A DNA stretch of 64,000 nt, taken from NCBI GenBank assembly GCA_963718195.1, contig CAVQYQ010000006.1, positions 620,001-684,000 on the forward strand. The letters run 5' to 3'. The position numbers and the translations under genes were made by a program. Shown here piece after piece: positions 54,782 to 61,518 of the stretch. Under the pieces are notes generated by a model. That model saw nothing but the letters and a program-made list of their open reading frames with translations. It did no database searches and was not told where the DNA came from. The DNA is from MADRE3 sp963718195. GTDB lineage: Bacteria > Desulfobacterota > Desulfobulbia > Desulfobulbales > Desulfocapsaceae. Positions within the stretch are counted from its first letter, which is position 1. Every line of letters starts with the position of its first letter.

Positions 54782-55415
54782 GGGAGGTTCCGTTCTTCAA
54801 TTCCAGGATATCTTCTTCGGGAGCATCATCAATGTCGTGCGTGACAAGCAGTGCTGGGATTGCCAGGTTTCTGATCTGTTTGAAGACAAAGGCACGAACC
54901 GTATGCCTGAGCTGCTTGTCCAATTTTGAGAATGGCTCGTCAAGCAAAATGGCTTCGGGCTCGGCAAGCAATGAGCGCAGCAGGCTGACCCGGGCCTTCT
55001 GGCCCCCTGACAGGGTGGCAATGTCACGTTTTTCAAACCCGCTGAGCTCAGCCATGGCAAGAGCAGAGCGGATTTTCTCATGTTTCTGTTCCTTGGTCAG
55101 GTGCGGAGGCAGCCCGAAGGCCATATTGCTGAATACGTCAAGGTGGGGAAAGAGCAGATCATCCTGAAACAATATCCCGATCCTGCGCTGTTCCATCGGG
55201 ACGTCATTGAGTATCCTGCTACCGAGTTGAATTGTGCCGGCGAGAGAAAATCCCGGATCGAGATTACCGCAAATGGAGGCAAGTAGGGTTGATTTACCAC
55301 ACCCCGAAGGACCCATTACCGTAACAATCCTGCCGGGTTCAACCCTCAGGCTGACGGGAGAAAAGAGCTCTGAACCATTATGGTTGATCTGCAAAGAGTC
55401 AAGAATGAGCGACAT
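54774..55415 (-). CDS. ABC transporter ATP-binding protein, YnjD-like
   Basis: A 213-residue ATPase: Walker A GPSGCGKST, signature LSGGQKARV, Walker B AILLDEPFSKLD and switch His in LVTHDIDD. It energises the importer encoded by the two genes upstream. Confidence 0.93.
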   Translation of the reverse strand: MSLILDSLQINHNGSELFSPVSLRVEPGRIVTVMGPSGCGKSTLLASICGNLDPGFSLAGTIQLGSRILNDVPMEQRRIGILFQDDLLFPHLDVFSNMAFGLPPHLTKEQKHEKIRSALAMAELSGFEKRDIATLSGGQKARVSLLRSLLAEPEAILLDEPFSKLDKQLRHTVRAFVFKQIRNLAIPALLVTHDIDDAPEEDILELKNGTSHA

Positions 55416-55423
55416 GGTGCCTG

Positions 55424-57139
55424 TTAATTTTTCATCAGCTGCCTGTTTCTGAATAAAACAGCCGGCATTCCTATCGCCAGCGAATAGATCAGAAACGGCA
55501 GCAGAAACTGACAGAGTGCATAAGCAGCGATAACGCGACGATCGGAGCCGCTGGCCAGGCTGACGGTCTCGGTCGTTATAGTCGCGAATCTTCCAGCTCC
55601 AACGTAAAGGGTCGGCAGATATTGTGCAATACTTACTGCAAATCCGACGGCTAAGGAAAACAGAATAGGTTTTGACAGCATCGGAATTTTCACCATGATA
55701 AAACTGCGCAGCGATGAGCCACCCAGGATTGTTGCAACCTGGACGTAGCGCTGGTCATAGTTGCGGTAGGTGGCTGCAAGGGTGAGGAAAATATAGGGAA
55801 AAACAAAGACAAGGTGTACCCAGACAAGACTAAACCATCTCCCTTCAAGGTGCAGGCTGGTAAAGATGGTCTGGATACCGAATAAAAATCCAATCTGTGG
55901 AATCAGCAAAGGCAGGTAGATTATCCAAATAGATCTGCGGGATATTGATTCAATTTTTGACCGGGACAAGAGCAGTTCATTCTCCAGGCAGCCAAGCACG
56001 AGGATAGTGGCAATGACAGCGCTCAAGAGACCGACTGCAAGCGATGTGACAAGTGGTTCAACAATCAGCGGCAGGCTTTTAGTCCAGTAGAAAAAGGATA
56101 ATTGCTGGGGCAAGGCATCGGGAAAGCGCCAGCTCCTGGTGATCGACCAGATCACCAGGAGAACAAGAGACAGTGCAGTTGTGATCAGGATAACGAGTGT
56201 TGCCAGACTGGCTGTTGGTTGCATACGGCCCCACCAGCTGGAGCGGATGCCGTTTAGCAGCCGGGGCCTGGACCAGCTGACGAAAATTTTCTCGGCGAGG
56301 ATGAAAACTGAGATGAGAACGGTGATCAGCATAAATAACAGCGTCGCTCCAGCAGCGCCGACAAGACGCATTGAGATGTCCGGATCATTAAACCAGTGAT
56401 CAATGAGCACCGCCAGCGGCGGGGGCAGTGATGGTCCGATTATCAGGGCAAGATCAACCACTGACAGCGAGTAGGCCAGAACCGTCAGGAAGGGCAGCCT
56501 CAGCATCGGGTAGAGTTGAGGGATAATCAATCGTGTCCATACCTTAAAGGGTTGAAAGCCGAGGCTTTGTCCCACCCATAGGGTACGCTTGATATCGAGC
56601 TGGTTCAGGCCGCCGATGGTCATCAGCAGCAGGAACGGCACCTCTTTCAATATCATGGTGATGGTAAGACTGATCGCCAGGGGATCGCCGGTTGTCGACC
56701 AGTCGGGTGGATGATCGAAACCGGTCAGTCCGGGAGAGATGAGGCGCACCAGCCAGCCACTTGGGGCGATCAGGAAGCTCAGGCCGAGGGCAAAGGCAGC
56801 ATGGGGGATGGCAAGCAGCGGGGCAAGAGTCCGCTCGGTAAAAGACCAGAGCGCGGTGCTGTACAAATGCATTGTTATCCAGAGTGACAGGAATAGCGAG
56901 ATCAGCGCTGCTGACAGCCCGGAAATCAGTGTGGACCTCAGGGCGCCTGGCAGACTCGGATGCGCAATCAGATCGCGATATGGCTGCAGGGTGAACTCTT
57001 CAGCACCGATTACCGGCAAGTAACCAAAGGCGGGAAGCCAGGTGCCGGCAAGACCAATGATGATTGGTGCCAGGAATGTGACAATCGTCAGGAATGGGAT
57101 AAACCGGAGCGGGCTCTTGTTTCGTCCGACCATGATCAC
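55424..57139 (-). CDS. ABC transporter permease, YnjC-like
   Basis: A 571-residue protein with two fused permease units of about six helices each, as in thiamine and iron ABC importers. The EAA-type loops are seen in the middle of each half (QSLGFQPFKVWTRLIIPQL and ATILGGSSLRSFIMVKIP). It matches the two-domain YnjC layout. Substrate unknown; no thiamine riboswitch precedes the operon. Confidence 0.9.
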   Translation of the reverse strand: MIMVGRNKSPLRFIPFLTIVTFLAPIIIGLAGTWLPAFGYLPVIGAEEFTLQPYRDLIAHPSLPGALRSTLISGLSAALISLFLSLWITMHLYSTALWSFTERTLAPLLAIPHAAFALGLSFLIAPSGWLVRLISPGLTGFDHPPDWSTTGDPLAISLTITMILKEVPFLLLMTIGGLNQLDIKRTLWVGQSLGFQPFKVWTRLIIPQLYPMLRLPFLTVLAYSLSVVDLALIIGPSLPPPLAVLIDHWFNDPDISMRLVGAAGATLLFMLITVLISVFILAEKIFVSWSRPRLLNGIRSSWWGRMQPTASLATLVILITTALSLVLLVIWSITRSWRFPDALPQQLSFFYWTKSLPLIVEPLVTSLAVGLLSAVIATILVLGCLENELLLSRSKIESISRRSIWIIYLPLLIPQIGFLFGIQTIFTSLHLEGRWFSLVWVHLVFVFPYIFLTLAATYRNYDQRYVQVATILGGSSLRSFIMVKIPMLSKPILFSLAVGFAVSIAQYLPTLYVGAGRFATITTETVSLASGSDRRVIAAYALCQFLLPFLIYSLAIGMPAVLFRNRQLMKN

Positions 57140-57141
57140 TG

Positions 57142-58347
57142 TCAGCGACTGTATCTCTTGATCCAGTATTTTTCCAGCGCCTCAACCCATGAAGGGTGTG
57201 GTTCAAGTAGAACGGTTCCCAGTGCTTCAGGGCTGAGGGTGGCAACACCCTGTGGGATTGATTCAAACATTTTTCTCTCTTCAGGACTGAGCTTATTCAT
57301 GGCAAGGACGGTCGGATCCCCCCAGATTGCAGGATCCGATTTTCGGGCCTGCGCTTCGGGTGAGATCAGGAAGTTTGCAAAGACAAGGGCTCCTTCCTTT
57401 GCCGAAGCATTGAATGGGATCGCAACGAAATGTGAGTTACCGATCGTTCCAGAATCGTGGACGTAGGTCCTGATGCTCTCCGGTAGTTCGCCGGTAGCAA
57501 TGCCGTTGCTGGCCTCAGCCGGGTTAAAGCTGAGTGCAATGAAGAGTTCACCATCATTGAGCAGCCGTTTCATCTCCGACCCGTTTGCGGGAAATGAAGT
57601 ACCCTTGCGCCACATATGGGGATGAAGCTGATCAAGGTATTCCCAGAGCGGTGCTGTCAGCTGGTCAAAATCAGACTCGGAAACGGGCCGGGTAAGCTGA
57701 TCTCTGTCAGTGGTGAGTTCAAGCAGTGCCTGTTTAAGAAAGGTCGTACCGTGGAAATTGGGTGGCAGCGGATAAGAGAATCTGCCGGGGTAGGTCTGTG
57801 CAAAAGAGAGGAGCTCTTTCATATTTCTCGGGTGAGATTCTACAAGTACCTGGTCATAGAGAAATACCAGCTGGGCCATTCCCCAGGGCACTTCCATATT
57901 GTCAACCGGGACGGTGAAATCATAGAGTGTTGATTTCTTATTTTCAGTATCGACAAGCGAAATGTTTGGTAGCACTTGGCTATACGGTGGCTGCAACAGG
58001 CTGTTCTGCTTCATGGTGTTGAAATTCTCTCCATTGATCCATATCAGGTCAACAGATCCACCCTGGTTTCTGCCGCTGCTTTTTTCAGAAAGAATTCTGC
58101 CGACCACCTCTCCGATGTCGCTCACCTTGACATGTTTTACAGTCACCTGATACCGCTCTCTTACCTGGTCGCCAGCCCAGCGGATATAGTCGTTAATTGG
58201 GTCAGAGCCACCCCATCCATTGAAATATATGGTCTGGCCGCGGGCTTTTTGTACGATTGTTTCCCATTCGGGTGATTGTGCCTGGGCAGTAAAGAGAGGG
58301 GATAAAGAGAAAATGAAAAGAGGGAAAAAAAAGAGTGTTTTCAGCAT
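57142..58347 (-). CDS. ABC transporter substrate-binding protein, YnjB-like
   Basis: A 401-residue periplasmic protein with signal peptide (residues 1-23, ending AQA). The early motif TIYFNGWGGSDPINDYI is characteristic of YnjB. The start has GAGGTAAC eight bases upstream. It opens a five-gene unit in the order binding protein, permease, ATPase, phosphatidyltransferase, EamA transporter. The first four follow the ynjBCDF order without the rhodanese ynjE. Confidence 0.92.
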   Translation of the reverse strand: MLKTLFFFPLFIFSLSPLFTAQAQSPEWETIVQKARGQTIYFNGWGGSDPINDYIRWAGDQVRERYQVTVKHVKVSDIGEVVGRILSEKSSGRNQGGSVDLIWINGENFNTMKQNSLLQPPYSQVLPNISLVDTENKKSTLYDFTVPVDNMEVPWGMAQLVFLYDQVLVESHPRNMKELLSFAQTYPGRFSYPLPPNFHGTTFLKQALLELTTDRDQLTRPVSESDFDQLTAPLWEYLDQLHPHMWRKGTSFPANGSEMKRLLNDGELFIALSFNPAEASNGIATGELPESIRTYVHDSGTIGNSHFVAIPFNASAKEGALVFANFLISPEAQARKSDPAIWGDPTVLAMNKLSPEERKMFESIPQGVATLSPEALGTVLLEPHPSWVEALEKYWIKRYSR

Positions 58348-58557
58348 CGGTTGTTACCTCGATAGTAACGGTCAATTGGTGAATTTATAGAATCATGAAA
58401 ATTAGTAACACTTTTGAGCATATACTGCAATGTGCCATGGACTGGAGTCCTGCTTGTTTGACATGGGTAAATGGTATGCCTATTGTCCATGCATGTAGGT
58501 TGATATGGTTTACAGCATTACAGTCTATAATACACTGCTTAAGGGGAGCATTTAATC

Positions 58558-59412
58558 ATGCGATGGAGAGACGGGCGTAGGAGTTCAAACGTTGATGATA
58601 GAAGGCAGGTACGTTTATCAGGAAAAGCTAAAGGTGGTGGAATCGGTATCATCCTTCTGGCCCTGGTTGGCATGTATTTCGGGATTGATCCGGCGTTCAT
58701 CCTGCAACAGGGGGCAAATCTGTCCGGCCCAGCGGTGCAGCAATCCGAATATGTTCCATCAGCGGAAGAAAATGAACTTGCTGATTTTGTCTCTGTGGTA
58801 CTTGCCGATACGGAGGATACCTGGGACACTATTTTTTCAGAAGACAAACGCAGCTACGTGCAGCCCAAGCTGGTACTGTTTACCGGCTCTGTTGAATCTG
58901 CCTGCGGATTCGCCCAGGCCGCAATGGGACCATTTTATTGTCCGGCTGATCAGCAGGTGTATATCGATCTCAGTTTTTACCAGGACTTGCGCAGTAAGAT
59001 GGGGGCTCCGGGTGATTTTGCCCAGGCTTACGTGATCGCCCACGAGGTTGGCCACCATGTCCAGAATCTGCTGGGTATCAGCGGCCAGGTACACGAGGTG
59101 GGTTCACGGCTTTCAAAAGCCGATTATAATAAATTATCTGTGCGGCTCGAGCTCCAGGCCGACTGTTTGTCAGGAGTATGGGCAAATCGTGCCGACCGGG
59201 CGCGCCAGATTCTTGAGGGTGGAGATATCGAGGAGGCCCTCAACGCTGCCAGCATGATCGGTGACGATCGACTTCAGAAGCAGGCCCGAGGGTACGTTAC
59301 TCCCGACTCATTTACCCATGGGAGCTCAGAGCAGCGCGTCAGATGGTTCAAAAAAGGATTGGAGTCGGGAAATGTTAACGGCTGCGATACCTTCGGAGCA
59401 AAATCACTGTAA
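58558..59412 (+). CDS. YpfJ-type neutral zinc metalloprotease
   Basis: A 284-residue protein: Arg/Asp-rich N-terminus (MRWRDGRRSSNVDDRR), one membrane helix at about 28-44, then the zinc motif HEVGHH at 162-167 with LELQADCLSGVWA as the third ligand region. It matches the KPN_02809/YpfJ family of membrane proteases. GGGGAG lies ten bases before the ATG. Substrates unknown. Confidence 0.92.
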   Translation: MRWRDGRRSSNVDDRRQVRLSGKAKGGGIGIILLALVGMYFGIDPAFILQQGANLSGPAVQQSEYVPSAEENELADFVSVVLADTEDTWDTIFSEDKRSYVQPKLVLFTGSVESACGFAQAAMGPFYCPADQQVYIDLSFYQDLRSKMGAPGDFAQAYVIAHEVGHHVQNLLGISGQVHEVGSRLSKADYNKLSVRLELQADCLSGVWANRADRARQILEGGDIEEALNAASMIGDDRLQKQARGYVTPDSFTHGSSEQRVRWFKKGLESGNVNGCDTFGAKSL

Positions 59413-59629
59413 CTCACCTCGCTCATTCTGCATTCTTTTTACCCTTTTGGTTCGATCTCTGCCTGACAATCTTTTTATGTACTTTTGATTCTGGTTCATG
59501 TATTACTGTAGCCAGCTAGTGCCACATTGAAGGATCTTTTACCTAACATTCAAATAGAAGGAGGTGGTTTACTCAGAATTGTTGAACAGCGCCCAGAACA
59601 GTTTTGCAAATTAAGTTTAAGGAGGGGTT

Positions 59630-60868
59630 ATGAAAAAAAAGCATTGGTTGATTGTTTTTGCCAGTGGTCTTGCCTTGATATTCCTGCCAATTAATTTAGC
59701 CGCAATGGATAAACTGGCCGAGACCATTGACGAACTGGAAGAGATGTTTGATGAATCAAGTTGTATGGACTGCCATGATGAGATCCACAACGAATGGTCT
59801 GGATCATGGCATGCACAATCCGTGGTCTCTTCAATTGGAAGTATGCATAATTTCATTGAGATAGGCGTGAAGCAAGAGTGGGAAACGACGCTGACGAAAG
59901 GCCAGCTCCTGAAATGCATGGACTGCCATGCACCGGTGATCAATTTTGCCTCGGAAAAGCTGGCGGTTGAGATCGGCGAGAAGATTGTTATGGCCCATAA
60001 AGAGAAAGGAACAGCGGCAGGAGATGCCGCCAAGAAAGAACTTGAAAGGCTCAATGTCGGCTGCCTGTCCTGCCACAACATCAAGGCAACAGAGGTTGCA
60101 CGCGGATTTAACGGTCCTGCAGAAAAGGGGATGATCTACGGGCCCGAGGGCGAAGATGCCGGTGATGCTCACGAAACACTCCAGGCAATTGATATGACCC
60201 GCTCTGCTTTCTGTATGCAGTGCCATGGCGTCTACAAGGCCGCTGATGGTGAAACGATTCAGTGCAATACCGTATCGGGAAGTTATCAAAACGGTTACGT
60301 AGCAAGAGGCGGCAGTCAGACCTGTCAGGATTGTCACATGAAAAAGGGGCATCTTTTCCCGGGTGGACATGACCTTGAAACAGTCAAGGAAGGGCTGGGA
60401 TTTGACCTGCAAGTTAATCCGTATAAACATTTGCCCGGACAGATAAAAGATGTAAAAGACCCGAAGAAATGGGTACCCAGTGCGGTGATTACCGCCTTTA
60501 TCGAAAACAAGACCGGTCACCGTGTACCGGACGGCTGACTCTGGTCAGGTAAAGTGGTCCTGGATGTGACCGCGCGAAATCTGGCAGAGAGTGATCCGGA
60601 AAAGCAAGTACTTTTCACCGCACAAAAGAACTATTTTGAGATCGGTAGAGACCTGGACAACAGGATGAGGTATGGTGCATGGCAGATCAAGGAAATCGTC
60701 GACCTGACCCTGCAGCCAATGGAAAAGCAAAAAGAGCAGTTCCTGATTAACTTTGATACCGACGTGGAGGAGGTTGAGATAGAGGCAAATCTATCTTATT
60801 TCATCAACGGAAAGAAGGGTGATGTGATCTATACCATCAAGGAAACCCTGATGTATGATCTCGATTAA
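59630..60868 (+). CDS. pentaheme cytochrome c with in-frame UGA, candidate selenoprotein
   Basis: An exported cytochrome of 412 residues if the TGA at 60536-60538 is read through. A signal peptide covers about 1-25. Heme motifs are CMDCH (45-49), CMDCH (96-100), CLSCH (145-149), CMQCH (195-199) and CQDCH (232-236). After KTGHRVPDG the codon TGA (residue 303) is followed in the same frame by LWSGKVVLDVTARNL and a 109-residue beta-rich end, which aligns in style with the C-terminal domain of the related cytochrome at 43791. A two-part stem-loop directly follows the TGA: CTCTG (60539-60543) with CAGAG (60585-60589), and GTGGTC (60554-60559) with GACCGC (60568-60573), apical loop CTGGATGT. This suits a bacterial SECIS element. 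A recent nonsense mutation is the alternative. Confidence 0.8.
60536..60589 (+). promoter_or_regulatory. putative SECIS element after in-frame UGA
   Basis: UGA at 60536-60538 is followed at once by a lower stem of 5 bp and an upper stem of 6 bp (one G-U pair) with an 8-base loop containing GG. The loop starts about 22 bases after the UGA, within the range of known bacterial elements. Base pairs were found by eye, without energy calculation. Confidence 0.5.
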
Positions 60869-60906
60869 TCCTGCAGCCGGGACTGGATCCTACGGTGAAG
60901 GTCCCG

Positions 60907-61377
60907 TTACTCCTCGCTCTTCAGGTGCAGCCGTGTACTCGATTTCAGCGAGGCCAGAACAAACGAAGTCTTAATGGTCTGAATGCCCGGAATGCCTGAG
61001 AGCTTGTTGTTTACGAACTCCGTATAGGTATTCATGTCCTTGATCGCTACCTTCAAAAGAAAATCAACATCTCCGGTCAGCTGCAGGCACTCGAGCACCT
61101 CTTCCAACTCAACGAGTCGTTCCTTGACCATCTGCAGAGATGAAATCTGGTGCAGGCTCAACTTTACGATGATTATCGCCAGCAGGTTGAAGCCCGCTTT
61201 CTGACGATCGAGCAGGGCGACATACTGGGAGATGACCCCTGACGACTCAAGCCGTCTGACCCGTTCCAGCATTGCCGGTGGGGAAATGCCGATCTCCTTT
61301 GCCAGTTTGGTATTGGTTATCCGTCCATCCTGTTGAAGGATATTGAGAATTTTTATATCAGTCTGATCAAGTGACAT
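60907..61377 (-). CDS. Lrp/AsnC family transcriptional regulator
   Basis: A 156-residue regulator. The HTH is in MSLDQTDIKILNILQQDGRI and TKLAKEIGISPPAMLERVRRL; the RAM ligand-binding domain follows with LECLQLTGDVDFLLKV. The start at 61377 follows AAGGAA and matches family length; the frame is open to 61539. It is divergent from the acyl-CoA synthetase gene, whose control region has two direct repeats. It probably senses an amino acid or related metabolite and controls that gene. Confidence 0.92.
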   Translation of the reverse strand: MSLDQTDIKILNILQQDGRITNTKLAKEIGISPPAMLERVRRLESSGVISQYVALLDRQKAGFNLLAIIIVKLSLHQISSLQMVKERLVELEEVLECLQLTGDVDFLLKVAIKDMNTYTEFVNNKLSGIPGIQTIKTSFVLASLKSSTRLHLKSEE

Positions 61378-61406
61378 TTGAAAATTCCTTGCATTTACCG
61401 AAGAGT

Positions 61407-61450
61407 TCCTAATTTTATTCGTGGATAAGCAACTATCTCCTAATTTTATT
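61407..61450. repeat. 13-bp direct repeat, proposed Lrp-type operator
   Basis: TCCTAATTTTATT occurs perfectly at 61407-61419 and 61438-61450, 31 bp apart, which is three helical turns. The pair lies between the divergent regulator and synthetase genes, where Lrp-family octamers bind repeated AT-rich sites. Confidence 0.65.
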
Positions 61451-61518
61451 AAATGATCAATAGGTAATATCGTTTTGATCTGGCACATATTAGTTACAGT
61501 CCCGCCAAAACCTTTTGA

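Noticed and set aside
58348..58557. Possible thiamine riboswitch before the YnjBCD-like operon
   Set aside because: The conserved CTGAGA and other THI-box bases are absent; only a five-base hairpin that includes the ribosome-binding site is seen.
59831..60520. A 229-codon frame antisense to the second cytochrome
   Set aside because: The sense strand holds five heme motifs; the reverse frame has none of its own signals.
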